DNA of 64,000 bases from Hyphomicrobium sp. CS1BSMeth3 (lineage in GTDB: Bacteria > Pseudomonadota > Alphaproteobacteria > Rhizobiales > Hyphomicrobiaceae). This document shows positions 22,078 through 31,503 of this stretch, piece by piece. The stretch spans positions 744,001 to 808,000 of the forward strand of contig NZ_FPEI01000004.1 in NCBI RefSeq assembly GCF_900117415.1, written 5' to 3'. The notes under the pieces are model-generated. The model did not search any database. It was not told the DNA's origin and was given only the letters and a program-made list of their open reading frames with translations. A program made the translations under genes and the position numbers. Positions within the stretch are counted from its first letter, which is position 1, and every line of letters begins with the position of its first letter.

Positions 22078-24060
22078 ATGAGCAAGCCCCCCAAAGCGAT
22101 CGAGAAAGCCACCGAGCAGCCCTGGATCTTCCGCACATATTCGGGCCATTCGACCGCCGCCAAGTCGAACGCGCTCTACAAGACCAACCTCGCCAAGGGC
22201 CAGACCGGCCTTTCGATCGCCTTCGATCTGCCGACCCAGACGGGCTACGACAGCGACCATGTGCTCGCGCGCGGCGAGGTCGGCAAGGTCGGCGTGCCCA
22301 TCTCGCATATCGGCGACATGCGCACGCTGCTCGACGGCATCCCGCTCGACCGCATGAATACGTCCATGACGATCAATGCGACCGCCGCGTGGGTGCTCGC
22401 GTTGTACATTGCCGTCGCCGACGAGCAGGGCGCACCGAGGACGAGCCTCACCGGCACCATCCAGAACGACATCATCAAGGAATATCTCTCGCGCGGCACG
22501 TACGTCTTCCCGCCCGAGCCCTCGCTGCGGCTCATCCGCGACACGATCACGTACACCTACAGGCAGGTCCCGCGCTGGAACCCGACGAACGTCTGCTCCT
22601 ATCATCTGCAGGAAGCGGGTGCGACGCCGGTGCAGGAGCTGGCCTTCGCGCTCGCGACCGCCATCGCCGTGCTCGACACCGTGAAGAAATCCGGCGCCGT
22701 GCCGGACGAGGAATTCGGCACGGTCGTCGGGCGCATTTCCTTCTTCGTGAACGCGGGTCTCCGGTTCATCACCGAGATCTGCAAGATGCGCGCCTTCACC
22801 GAGCTCTGGGACGAGATCACGGCCGAGCGCTACGGCGTCAAGGACGTCAAGAACCGCCGCTTCCGCTATGGCGTGCAGGTGAACTCGCTCGGCCTCACCG
22901 AGCAGCAGCCGGAGAACAACGTCGCGCGCATCCTGCTCGAAATGCTGGCCGTGACGCTCTCCAAGAACGCGCGCGCCCGCGCTGTTCAGCTTCCGGCGTG
23001 GAACGAGGCCATGGGCCTGCCGCGCCCCTGGGACCAGCAGTGGTCGCTCAGAATGCAGCAGATCCTGGCCTATGAAACGGATCTGCTCGGATACGGCGAC
23101 ATCTTCGATGGCTCGACGGAAATTGCGCGCAAGGTCGCCGAGCTGAAGGGCGAAGCCCTCGCCGAGCTGCGGCGCATCGAGGAAATGGGCGGCGCCGTCG
23201 CGGCCATCGACTACATGAAGCGCCGCCTCGTCGAGTCCAATGCCGAGCGCGTCGCGCGCATCGAGTCCGGCGAGCAGGTCGTGGTCGGCGTGAACCGCTG
23301 GGGCGAGACCGAGCCCTCGCCGCTCTCGACGGGCACGGGCGCGATCCTCACGGTGGACGAGAGCGTCGAGGCCGACCAGATCGATCGGCTCGTCGCGTGG
23401 CGTGCTCAGCGCGACACCGCCGCCTGCGAGAACGCCCTCGCCGCGCTGGAGCAGGATGCGCGCGCCGGCACGAACATCATGGAAGCGTCGATCGCCTGCG
23501 CGAAGGCCGGCGTCACGACGGGCGAGTGGGGCGCGACGCTCCGGCGCGTGTTCGGCGAGTACCGCGCGCCGACCGGCGTCGGCAAAGTCTCCGCCGCCAA
23601 CGGCACGGACGTCGAAGCCGTTCGTCGCCGCGTGGATGACGTATCGGACCGCCTCGGCCGCCGCATCAAGATCCTCATCGGCAAGCCGGGTCTCGACGGC
23701 CACTCCAACGGCGCCGAGCAGATTGCCGTGCGCGCGCGCGATTGCGGCATGGAGGTCGTCTACGAGGGCATTCGCCTGACGCCCGCGCAGATCGTGCGCG
23801 CGGCGATCGAGGAAAGCGCGCATGTCGTCGGCTTGTCGATCCTCTCGGGCAGCCACGTGCCGCTCGTGCGCGATGTTCTGGAGCGCATGAAGAGCGAGGG
23901 CGCGGGCGACATTCCCGTCGTCATCGGCGGCATCATTCCGCCGGAGGATGCGGAGCTTCTCAGGGGTCTCGGCGTCGCGGGTGTCTACACGCCCCGCAAT
24001 TTCGAGCTCAACGCCATCATGAGCGACATCGTCGGGCTGGTGGAGCGCGGGGCGGATTAG
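22078..24060 (+). CDS. ecm: Ethylmalonyl-CoA mutase (MeaA-type, B12-dependent)
   Basis: Isomerises (2R)-ethylmalonyl-CoA to (2S)-methylsuccinyl-CoA in the ethylmalonyl-CoA pathway, which replaces the glyoxylate shunt for acetate and C1 growth. The 660-residue single chain has the mutase TIM barrel (about 20-500, with the TGYDSDHVLARGEVGKVGV and NTSMTINATA segments) and a C-terminal cobalamin domain with LDGHSNGAEQIA, the D-x-H-x2-G motif whose His ligates cobalt. Length, single-gene form and the wording of the substrate barrel fit MeaA/Ecm better than methylmalonyl-CoA mutase (about 720 residues); a search against both families would decide. Alone on its strand, divergent from the thiC operon. 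Confidence 0.88.
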   Translation: MSKPPKAIEKATEQPWIFRTYSGHSTAAKSNALYKTNLAKGQTGLSIAFDLPTQTGYDSDHVLARGEVGKVGVPISHIGDMRTLLDGIPLDRMNTSMTINATAAWVLALYIAVADEQGAPRTSLTGTIQNDIIKEYLSRGTYVFPPEPSLRLIRDTITYTYRQVPRWNPTNVCSYHLQEAGATPVQELAFALATAIAVLDTVKKSGAVPDEEFGTVVGRISFFVNAGLRFITEICKMRAFTELWDEITAERYGVKDVKNRRFRYGVQVNSLGLTEQQPENNVARILLEMLAVTLSKNARARAVQLPAWNEAMGLPRPWDQQWSLRMQQILAYETDLLGYGDIFDGSTEIARKVAELKGEALAELRRIEEMGGAVAAIDYMKRRLVESNAERVARIESGEQVVVGVNRWGETEPSPLSTGTGAILTVDESVEADQIDRLVAWRAQRDTAACENALAALEQDARAGTNIMEASIACAKAGVTTGEWGATLRRVFGEYRAPTGVGKVSAANGTDVEAVRRRVDDVSDRLGRRIKILIGKPGLDGHSNGAEQIAVRARDCGMEVVYEGIRLTPAQIVRAAIEESAHVVGLSILSGSHVPLVRDVLERMKSEGAGDIPVVIGGIIPPEDAELLRGLGVAGVYTPRNFELNAIMSDIVGLVERGAD

Positions 24061-24078
24061 GAAAAGTGCAGAACCAGC

Positions 24079-24294
24079 CTACAGTCCATCATCGGGCAAT
24101 AGATCAGGATGGTCGCGCCTGACTGGTGTTCTCACGGCATCGTCTAATAGAAACTGCATCTCGCCTAAGCATCGTCTAACTTGCGCCGCCTGTTCCGCAT
24201 CCGACATCGACAATGTCATTGATGTCGTTCGATTGAACCAATCGCCAAATTCGCGGTACGTGCGAGCCAGCTCCTCGGCTTCCTTTCGATCCAT
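24079..24294 (-). CDS. Small hypothetical protein
   Basis: A 71-residue, charged, helical protein (MDRKEAEELARTYREFGDW, then DAEQAAQVRRCLGEMQFLLDDAV) with a GGTGGAG ribosome site 7 bases before the ATG at 24294. No family was recognised. It converges on ecm (18 bp apart). The frame extends further upstream but into the hairpin repeat, so the internal ATG is preferred. Confidence 0.55.
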   Translation of the reverse strand: MDRKEAEELARTYREFGDWFNRTTSMTLSMSDAEQAAQVRRCLGEMQFLLDDAVRTPVRRDHPDLLPDDGL

Positions 24295-24346
24295 CGCAAG
24301 CTCCACCTGACACTTCGCTCTCAGCAGCGAGCTCTGCACCCCTTCC

Positions 24347-24374
24347 CCTTCTCCCCGTGCTTACGGGGAGAAGG
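24347..24374. repeat. CTTCTCCCCG hairpin repeat
   Basis: CCTTCTCCCCGT and ACGGGGAGAAGG form a 12-bp stem with a 4-base loop. Hairpins of this sequence are common between genes in Hyphomicrobiales genomes and often act as transcription stops. It lies between two minus-strand genes. Confidence 0.75.
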
Positions 24375-24437
24375 CCGGGATGAGGGGCGGCCGCTTGCAC
24401 CGACGCGGATACTGATGTCTCGTTGTCTCGTAGTGCG

Positions 24438-24965
24438 CTAGTTGGCTGAACGCTCGATTGCCTTCAACCGCTCGGTCGCCTCGTGTGCTGCAGCGTCCAC
24501 GCCCCAAGCTGAATCGCTTGGATATCTCTCAGCCTCCGCTGCGCTAACGACACGTTCCGAGCGAGGCGCACCGACACCGATGCGATCGTCGGTATATTCA
24601 GCAATCCACGCCAGACCTGGCTGGCCAAGCGAGACGCCGCCGAATAGCGGTATAGGCCAGTCCGACCGCTGAAAGCCCTGCAGCGTGCCGATTGTAGGCC
24701 AAGCCCCTTCGACGATGCGGCGCACCCCCGTGCGCACGACGGAAATCGCTGCATTCGGAGATAACACGGGCACGTCGCCGAGACGCGGAACGCGGCGCAG
24801 CCTCGGCGGAAAGAAATAGACAAGTATGGCAGCTCCGAGCGAGCGGGACTTCTCTGCTCTTGCCACCAGCCCAACCACATACCCAACGCCATCGATGGCA
24901 GGAACTGCGACGAGCAGACCTTCGGTCACTGTCTTCTTAGGTTGCCGTACGCTTGCTTTTGCCAT
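24438..24965 (-). CDS. Imm26-like immunity protein
   Basis: A 175-residue protein. Residues about 12-45 (EGLLVAVPAIDGVGYVVGLV and a following strand) and GAWPTIGTLQGFQRSDWPIP (about 88-107) follow the pattern of the Imm26 family, which neutralises polymorphic-toxin nucleases. The assignment is by eye and moderate. No toxin or secretion gene is adjacent, so it would be an orphan immunity gene. The C-terminal 40 residues are charged and helical. Confidence 0.6.
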   Translation of the reverse strand: MAKASVRQPKKTVTEGLLVAVPAIDGVGYVVGLVARAEKSRSLGAAILVYFFPPRLRRVPRLGDVPVLSPNAAISVVRTGVRRIVEGAWPTIGTLQGFQRSDWPIPLFGGVSLGQPGLAWIAEYTDDRIGVGAPRSERVVSAAEAERYPSDSAWGVDAAAHEATERLKAIERSAN

Positions 24966-25028
24966 GCTGAATTCTACCAGCAGTCGACAAGCTCGCCTTA
25001 TTTACCTCCAACCTTCCCTAACCGCCCC

Positions 25029-27566
25029 CTACCTCTCCAACTCCTCCTTCACCTTGGCGGCGAGTTGCGGGAGCGTGAAGGGCTTGGCGAGGAAGGCGAA
25101 GCTCTCGCCCGGATTGAGATTGCGCTTGAAAGCATCGTCGGGATAACCCGACATGAAAATGATCTTGATATCGGGCCGCTGCTTCCGAAGCTCGTTGAGC
25201 ATCGTCGGCCCATCCATCTCCGGCATGACGACGTCGCTCACGATGAGATCGATCTGCCCGCCGACCTCCTCGAACTTCTCCAAGCCCTCGGCACCGGACG
25301 TCGCCTCGATCACGTCATAGCCCTGGCGCTTCAGCGCGCGGATCGCGAAGCTGCGCACGGAATCCTCGTCCTCGACGAGCAGCACGCGGCCACTGCCCGT
25401 GAGATCGCGCGCCTTTTCCTTCTTCGCCGGGCGCTGCTCGGCAGCCTTGTCCGCTGCCGTCTGCACGTAGCGCGGCAGGTAAATGCGGAAGGTCGTGCCC
25501 TGCCCCGGCGCGCTCTCGGGGAAGATGAAACCGCCCGTCTGCTTGACGATGCCGTACACCGTCGAGAGCCCGAGGCCCGTGCCCTTGCCCACTTCCTTGG
25601 TCGAGAAGAAAGGCTCGAAGATCTTGGCCATGATCTCCGGCGTCATGCCGTGGCCGGTGTCCGTCACCGCCAGCTCGACATACTCGCCCGGCACCATGCC
25701 CTGCTGGCGCATGTTCCGCGCCTCGCCTTCGGTGACATTGCGCGTCGAGATGATGAGCCGCCCGCCGTTCGGCATGGCATCCTTGGCGTTCACCGCGAGA
25801 TTGAGCAGCACCTGATCGAGCTGCGTACGATCGGCCTTGATGAGCCAGAGATCGCGCCCGTGACGGGTCTCGAGTTGCACCGTCTCGCCAATGAGCTTGC
25901 GCAGCAGCGCCGTGCTCGTATCGCTGATGACGTCGCCGAGCTCCAGCACTTCGGGCATCAGCGTCTGGCGGCGCGAGAAGGCAAGCAGCTGCCGCACCAT
26001 GCCCGCGGCACGGTTGGCATTCTGCTTGATGTTCATGATGTCCTTGTAGGCGGCGTCCGTCGGCCGGTGCGTCTGCAGCAGCAGGTCCGAGAAGCCGATG
26101 ATCGCCGTCAGCACGTTGTTGAAGTCGTGCGCGATGCCGCCCGCGAGCTTGCCGACGGCCTCCATCTTCGTGCTCTGGGCGTACTTGATCTCGAGCGCCT
26201 TCTGCTCCGTCGCATCGATGACGTAGATCACCGCCGCCGCCTCGCCGTCACCGGAGGGAACCGGGCTGAAGAACAGGCGCCGCGTGAACTCGCCCTCGGC
26301 CCCGAGCGTCACTTCGACGGGCTCGCCGGCCGCCCGCCCCTTGAGCACATTCTCGGCGGCACGCTTCAGGCTAGCGCGGGCGTCGCTGTCGGCGATCCGC
26401 GCCACGATATCGGCGGTCGTCGCGATGCTCCCCGTATCGCGGTCGCGGAAGAGCTGACCGAAAGTCGCATTGGCATTCAGCACGCGGCCATCACCGGCGA
26501 TCGTCGCCATGCCGAACGGCGCCGCATTGAGGAAGCGTGCGAGCTCGCCGTTCTTCCTCAGCGGTCCGCTGTCGGCGCTCGCGCGCGTGCGCCGGTGCAG
26601 CACGAGAATCTGGACCGCCGCATTGAGCGCCGGGTTGGCGGGCGGCACCGCGATGATCTCGACGGGGATGAACACACCCGCACCGCGCGAGAGCTCGGTC
26701 TCGACGCGCGTCCACTGTCCTTCCGTCACGGCGAGCGCCGTGCGAATCGCAGCCTCCGCCCCCTGGGCGAAGAGATCGTCGAGCCGCACGTCGTGCGCCG
26801 GATCCGCAGGCGCCTCGCGACCGAGCCAGACGGCAAGCGTTCCATTGATCTCCGTGACCCGGCCATCGGGCGCCAGCTCCAGCACGCCGAGCGGCAGCCC
26901 GTCGTAGTAGGCGAGCCGCGTCTCGAAACTGCGGAGCGTCTCGGCGACCCGCGCGTGCTCCTGCGTGATGTCGGCAACCTGCCACAGCGTCCGCGGCTGG
27001 CTCTCGCCGCCGCCGAGCGCCGCCGGGATCGGCCGCACCGTGACGCGCAGCCAGCGCGAGGTGCGCGAGCGCCCGTCCTGGCCGCGGATGCGGAACTCCT
27101 CCTGCCGGGCTTCGCCGCGCTCGACCGCGCGCAGCAGCCGGAAAAGGCACTGGCCAGCCTCGGGCTCGCCCGCGAAGGCATCCTCGATGGCACGCGGCTC
27201 CCCCGAGGGGTGCTCCCCGACAATTCTGCGGAAGGCGCGATTGGCCTTGAGCGTCCGCCCGGCCGCGTCCGTGACGAGAAATCCGAGGTCGAGCCCCTCC
27301 GTGGCGCGCTCGCTCAGATCGGCGCGCTCGTCCTCGACATTGAGTCGGATCAGCCCCGCCGCCGTGCCGAACAGGAAGAAAACGCCGATCACGGCCAGCA
27401 GCGACAGGAAGCCGAGCACGATCGGGCCCGTCGCCCGGGACGACCACATGGCCGCGATTCCGAGCACCAGCGCCGCCGCGAGCGTCAAAGTTGCCGCAAT
27501 AATGACACCGCCACGGGAAGGCGTGCCCATCGTAAACTCGCTGCGTTTCTCATGGAGGCCCGTCAT
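25029..27566 (-). CDS. cckA: Hybrid sensor kinase CckA
   Basis: The cell-cycle kinase that, through a phosphotransferase, feeds CtrA in alphaproteobacteria. Order of parts in about 845 residues: two transmembrane helices near the N-terminus (about 20-70), several PAS-like segments (about 90-480), a kinase core with H-box GGIAHDFNNVLTAIIG, ATPase boxes (NLAVNAKDAMPNGG, GTGLGLSTVYGIV), and a receiver domain at the C-terminus with LIVSDVVMPEMDG (phospho-acceptor Asp) and the terminal MSGYPDDAFKRN. The receiver's RVLLVEDEDSVRSF fits CckA. The ATG at 27566 or 27530 may be used; ribosome sites are weak for both. Monocistronic. Confidence 0.9.
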   Translation of the reverse strand: MTGLHEKRSEFTMGTPSRGGVIIAATLTLAAALVLGIAAMWSSRATGPIVLGFLSLLAVIGVFFLFGTAAGLIRLNVEDERADLSERATEGLDLGFLVTDAAGRTLKANRAFRRIVGEHPSGEPRAIEDAFAGEPEAGQCLFRLLRAVERGEARQEEFRIRGQDGRSRTSRWLRVTVRPIPAALGGGESQPRTLWQVADITQEHARVAETLRSFETRLAYYDGLPLGVLELAPDGRVTEINGTLAVWLGREAPADPAHDVRLDDLFAQGAEAAIRTALAVTEGQWTRVETELSRGAGVFIPVEIIAVPPANPALNAAVQILVLHRRTRASADSGPLRKNGELARFLNAAPFGMATIAGDGRVLNANATFGQLFRDRDTGSIATTADIVARIADSDARASLKRAAENVLKGRAAGEPVEVTLGAEGEFTRRLFFSPVPSGDGEAAAVIYVIDATEQKALEIKYAQSTKMEAVGKLAGGIAHDFNNVLTAIIGFSDLLLQTHRPTDAAYKDIMNIKQNANRAAGMVRQLLAFSRRQTLMPEVLELGDVISDTSTALLRKLIGETVQLETRHGRDLWLIKADRTQLDQVLLNLAVNAKDAMPNGGRLIISTRNVTEGEARNMRQQGMVPGEYVELAVTDTGHGMTPEIMAKIFEPFFSTKEVGKGTGLGLSTVYGIVKQTGGFIFPESAPGQGTTFRIYLPRYVQTAADKAAEQRPAKKEKARDLTGSGRVLLVEDEDSVRSFAIRALKRQGYDVIEATSGAEGLEKFEEVGGQIDLIVSDVVMPEMDGPTMLNELRKQRPDIKIIFMSGYPDDAFKRNLNPGESFAFLAKPFTLPQLAAKVKEELER

Positions 27567-27610
27567 CGCGCGCCACCGTAGCTGATTCGCCGAAATTGCG
27601 GCGCGGGACA

Positions 27611-27776
27611 CTCGTGTGATGACCGGGAAATTCGCCAGTTCTGGCGGCATGGTGCCGAGCGAATTTCCCGATCTGAATCACACGAGCAAGGCTATGTTTC
27701 TAGTGTCCCTTATGATTCCGAAGTTCGCTCGGGACACCAGCATCGAGGTGGGGCGAACTTCGGATAGGGACACTAG
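27611..27776. repeat. R1 two-hairpin repeat, copy 1 (A1 27611-27686, B1 27700-27776)
   Basis: Two long inverted repeats separated by 13 bases. Hairpin A: outer arms CTCGTGTGAT/ATCACACGAG, inner arms CCGGGAAATTCGC/GCGAATTTCCCG. Hairpin B: outer arms CTAGTGTCCCT/AGGGACACTAG, inner arms CGAAGTTCGC/GCGAACTTCG. The inner A arm reads CGGG/CCCG here but CGAG/CTCG in other copies, a compensatory change that keeps pairing. Lies upstream of cckA. Confidence 0.9.
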
Positions 27777-27891
27777 CCGAAGGCCGTGCAGCAATGCCGG
27801 TATCCCCCTGAAAGAAAACATAGCGCAGCGATGCGCCTTTCACACACCCAGAAGTGGCCGAACGCGGTTAAAATGCTCTGAAGTGCTGCAA

Positions 27892-28057
27892 CTCGTGTGA
27901 TGATCGAGAAATTCGCCAGATCTCGCGGCTTGCCACCGAGCGAATTTCTCGATCTGAATCACACGAGCAAGACTATGATTCTAGTGTCCCTTTTGATTCC
28001 GAAGTTCGCTCGGGCCGCCAGCATCGAGGTGAGGCGAACTTCGGAATCGGGACACTA
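27892..28057. repeat. R1 two-hairpin repeat, copy 2 (A2 27892-27967, B2 27981-28057)
   Basis: Same layout and orientation as copy 1, with the same 13-base spacer form (CAAGACTATGATT). A2 inner arms are GATCGAGAAATTCGC/GCGAATTTCTCGATC; B2 inner arms are GATTCCGAAGTTCGC/GCGAACTTCGGAATC. The stretch between copies 1 and 2, and from 28058 to the FliO-like gene, holds no other gene; 27567-28292 is otherwise empty. Confidence 0.9.
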
Positions 28058-28292
28058 GCCACATCCCGCCAAGGCCCGTGGAGGCGCGACGTTTCGCATA
28101 TGAGACAAGCCGTGCGGACAACGTTACCGCATGGCCATCGTTTGCACGCGTCGTATGCCGCCCGATGCTGTCCACAATCGCTGCTCGTGCCGGAACATCC
28201 GGCTGTGGACTGGCGCCGGTTCGCTGATACAGATGGCGGGCGTTGTCGAAGTTCGTTCGTCAAGGGAGCGCGGCTGGGGCCGCGGCAGGGGA

Positions 28293-28700
28293 ATGGCGAA
28301 TTTCATCTGGTATGTGCTGCTCAGCACATCCATGGCGGTGATTGCCGTCGGCGCCGTCTGGTTCGTGCGCGGATACCTGAATGGCACGCCGCCGCGAATC
28401 TCCTTCTTCGGGCCGAAGGCGGAGCCGCGCCTTGCCGTGGTCGATCATGCCAATGTCGACGGCCGGCGCCGCCTGGTGCTCGTGCGCCGCGACAATATCG
28501 AGCATCTGATCATGACGGGCGGCCCCGTGGATGTGGTGATCGAGACGGGCATCCCGGCGCGGCCGGTTGCAGCCCATGTCGAGGAGCTGGAAGCCCCGTC
28601 GTCGGTGGCGCAGCCGGTCCTGCCGGCCCAGCCCGTCTTTTCGCGCGCGCCGCGCACACTCGGGACTGCAGCCGCCGGCAAGGAAGGCGCTGCCGGCTGA
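28293..28700 (+). CDS. FliO-like membrane protein
   Basis: A 135-residue protein with an N-terminal transmembrane segment (about 5-27) and the cytoplasmic segment RLAVVDHANVDGRRRLVLVRRDNIEHLIMTGGPVDVVIE (about 46-84), which is the conserved part of FliO-type flagellar export proteins. The C-terminus is Pro/Ala-rich. No flagellar gene is near, so the match may reflect a FliO-domain paralogue with another role. The ATG at 28293 has an AGGGGA box too close to be ideal; an ATG at 28233 is an alternative. Confidence 0.65.
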   Translation: MANFIWYVLLSTSMAVIAVGAVWFVRGYLNGTPPRISFFGPKAEPRLAVVDHANVDGRRRLVLVRRDNIEHLIMTGGPVDVVIETGIPARPVAAHVEELEAPSSVAQPVLPAQPVFSRAPRTLGTAAAGKEGAAG

Positions 28701-28817
28701 ACACGGAGCCCTGAGACCACGCGCGCCGCGCGTGAAGCGTCGAACTTTTTACAAGGAGGCGTCGCAGAGCCGGCGCAGCATGGCGGGGCCATGCACAGTC
28801 CCGGGGACAGTACAGTG

Positions 28818-31436
28818 ATGACAGCAATGCCCATGCGAACCTGGATCGCGGCCCTGATGGTGGCCCTCCTGTTCGCGCTAGCGCCTGCTGTGGCTCAGCA
28901 GGCGCCGCAGCCCCAGCCGCCGGCCGCACCCCCGGCGACCGAGGAAGCCCAACCTCCGCCGGCCGCATCAAACGGCGCCAAGCCCGCGCCGGCGACCGAG
29001 GTTCCGGCCCAGATCGCGCAGCAGATTGCGCGCCTTTCCTCCTCGATCGACGCCGCCGAGAAATCCATCGAGCGCATCCGCGATTCCGACAGCGACCTCG
29101 CACGGCTGCGGAGCGAGATCGATCAGACGCTCGCCGAGACCGCCAAGATCGCCGAGCAGGTACGGCCCCTGCTCGCCGCCGCCCGCCGGCAGATCGAAAG
29201 CCTGGGCCCCCTTCCAGCCAAGGACGCCCCGCCCGAGGCGCCCGCCATCGCCGCCGAGCGCGAAAGGCTCGGCACCGTCGTCTCCAATCTCGATGGCGCG
29301 CTCAAGACCATCGACCTCACGGAGGTCCGCGCCCGCGAGCTCATTCGGCGCATTACCGAGCTCCGCCAATCCCTCTTCTCGCGCAACCTGTTCGAGCGCG
29401 CCCAGAGCCCCCTGCTGCCCTATCATTGGCGGCTCGCGGCCCAGGATCTGCCGACGACGATCGACTTCGCCGAATATCTCGTGGCGGACTGGATCAAGGC
29501 CGCATCGGACGTCATGTCGGGCGTCGTCGCGGTCGTGATGACCGCGCTCGCAGCCTTCATCGGGCTCTGGTTCGGCGTGCGCTTCCTCGAACGCGCGACG
29601 CATTCACCGCCGCCGGATGGCCGAAACTTCATCCAGCGTGCCCAACGCATCGTATGGGTCGCGCCCGCGCGGATGCTGCCCGCGCTCGCGGCGCTCGCCA
29701 TCCTCTTCGGCGGCCTCAATCAGCTCGGCCTCATGCGCCTGCCGGGCGGCAACATCGTCGCGGCGCTCCTCTCGGCCATCGTCCTGACCGTCATCGTCGG
29801 CACGCTGATCCGCGTCGTCCTCTCGCCGCGCGATCCCGAGCTGCGCCTCGTGAACCTCACCGACCGGGCGGCGAGCCGCATAAGCTGGTGCTTGATCGGC
29901 CTCGTCGCCGTCTACGCTGCCGACCTCGCGCTCTCCGAGATCGGACGCGCGCTTGTCGTGCCGCTCTCGCTCACCGTCGTTAGAACCTTCGCGGCGAGCC
30001 TCGCCTATGCCGGCCTGCTGACCGCGCTCCTGCTCACGCCCTTCACGCCACAGCCCGTGCCCACGGCGACCTCCGATGCCGTGATGCTGCCGGTGACGAC
30101 CCGCATCACGCCATGGTGGTTCAAGCTGCCGCTGTGGGTGCTGACAATTCTCATCCTGGCGACGACGCTGCTGGGCTATCTCGCCCTCGGCCGCTTCATT
30201 GCCCAGCAGCTCGTGCTGAGCGGCACGGTCATCGTCGCCGCCGGCGTGATCTACCTCACGATCCGCTCGGTCACGCGGACGATCGACCAGTCGGACAACC
30301 CCGTAGGCTACATGCTGACGACGCGCCTGCGCGTCGTGCCGGCGCGCCTCGGCGAGCTCGCATGGCTTGCCGAGGTGCTGCTCACCTTCGTGCTGCTCAC
30401 GATCGCGGTTCCCCTCGTTCTCGTGCAGTGGGGCTTCTCGACAGCCGACATCCGCGACTGGTTCGCCCGCGCCTTCTTCGGCTTCGAGATCGGCCAGCTC
30501 CGCATCTCGCCGGCCCGTATTCTCTTCGGCATCCTGCTCTTCATCGCGCTGGTCTTCGCAACGCGCGTCTTCCAGCGCTGGCTGCGCGAGCGCGTGCTGC
30601 AGCCGCGTCGCGTCGATGCCGGCATCGCGAACTCCATCGAGACCACCGTCGGCTACAGCGGCATCGCGCTGTCGGCGATCCTCGCCATCTCCTATGCCGG
30701 CCTCGACATCACCAACATCGCCATCGTGGCCGGCGCACTCTCCGTCGGTATCGGTTTCGGCCTGCAGTCGATCGTGAACAACTTCGTCTCGGGCCTCATT
30801 CTGCTCGTCGAACGCCCGGTCAAGGTTGGCGATGCCATCGTCGTCGGCGATCAGGAAGGGAACGTACGGCGCATCAGCGTGCGCTCGACGGAGATCGAGA
30901 CCCTCAACCGCGCGCGCCTCATCATCCCCAACTCCGAGCTGATCACCGGGCGCGTGCTCAACAAGACCCATCGCAGCCTCATGGGCCGCGGCGTCGTGCG
31001 CGTCGGTGCGAGCTACACCGCGGATCCCGAGAGGGTGCTCGCCATCCTCCTCGCCTGTGCAAAAGCGCATCCGCAGGTGCTGACCGAGCCACCCCCCGGC
31101 GCCGTCCTCGACAATTTCGGCGTCAGCTCCCTCGACTTCTTCATGTGGTTCTTCGTGGCCGACGTCTCACGGGCCGGCGGCGTGCAGTCGGACCTGCGCA
31201 TTGCCATCATGAAGGCCTTCAAGGCAGCCGGCATCGAGATCCCCTACGCCCAGCACGACATCCACCTGCGCGACCTCGACGGCGTGCGCACGCTCATCAA
31301 TCGCGTGGTGGAGGAGCGAACGGCGAAGGCGCGCGGCCCTGCTCCGCCGCCGGATCGGACCACCGCCGAGGACGTAGGCGAAGCGCCGAACAAACCCGAG
31401 CCGCCCCCTGACGCGCCACCCGCCCGCGGCGGCTGA
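28818..31436 (+). CDS. DUF3772/MscS-family mechanosensitive channel
   Basis: A cell-envelope channel of about 872 residues that opens under membrane tension. It begins with a signal peptide (hydrophobic to AVAQQ, about residue 26), a Pro/Ala/Gln-rich linker, then a periplasmic helical domain of the DUF3772 type (about 60-230). About ten transmembrane segments follow (240-620), ending in the pore helix region VAGALSVGIGFGLQSIVNNFVSG and the MscS beta domain (VKVGDAIVVGDQEGNVRRISVRSTEIET). The tail (last 50 residues) is Pro-rich. The start at 28818 is chosen over 28791 and 28827 for the GGGGACAG upstream; the choice is not firm. Large size is usual for MscK/DUF3772 channels. Confidence 0.9.
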   Translation: MTAMPMRTWIAALMVALLFALAPAVAQQAPQPQPPAAPPATEEAQPPPAASNGAKPAPATEVPAQIAQQIARLSSSIDAAEKSIERIRDSDSDLARLRSEIDQTLAETAKIAEQVRPLLAAARRQIESLGPLPAKDAPPEAPAIAAERERLGTVVSNLDGALKTIDLTEVRARELIRRITELRQSLFSRNLFERAQSPLLPYHWRLAAQDLPTTIDFAEYLVADWIKAASDVMSGVVAVVMTALAAFIGLWFGVRFLERATHSPPPDGRNFIQRAQRIVWVAPARMLPALAALAILFGGLNQLGLMRLPGGNIVAALLSAIVLTVIVGTLIRVVLSPRDPELRLVNLTDRAASRISWCLIGLVAVYAADLALSEIGRALVVPLSLTVVRTFAASLAYAGLLTALLLTPFTPQPVPTATSDAVMLPVTTRITPWWFKLPLWVLTILILATTLLGYLALGRFIAQQLVLSGTVIVAAGVIYLTIRSVTRTIDQSDNPVGYMLTTRLRVVPARLGELAWLAEVLLTFVLLTIAVPLVLVQWGFSTADIRDWFARAFFGFEIGQLRISPARILFGILLFIALVFATRVFQRWLRERVLQPRRVDAGIANSIETTVGYSGIALSAILAISYAGLDITNIAIVAGALSVGIGFGLQSIVNNFVSGLILLVERPVKVGDAIVVGDQEGNVRRISVRSTEIETLNRARLIIPNSELITGRVLNKTHRSLMGRGVVRVGASYTADPERVLAILLACAKAHPQVLTEPPPGAVLDNFGVSSLDFFMWFFVADVSRAGGVQSDLRIAIMKAFKAAGIEIPYAQHDIHLRDLDGVRTLINRVVEERTAKARGPAPPPDRTTAEDVGEAPNKPEPPPDAPPARGG

Positions 31437-31503
31437 TCGCGTGCGTTGGAGACGCGACGCGCGCCAACCGGCCGGCCCTCACTGCCGGCCGGTCCGCTCG
31501 CGC

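Noticed and set aside
24942-27581. 879-codon plus-strand frame opposite cckA
   Set aside because: Antisense shadow of the kinase gene.
27616-27900. Plus-strand frames running through R1 repeats (product with LNHTSK segment)
   Set aside because: The same peptide recurs at each R1 copy because the repeat is open in that frame; it is not a gene family.
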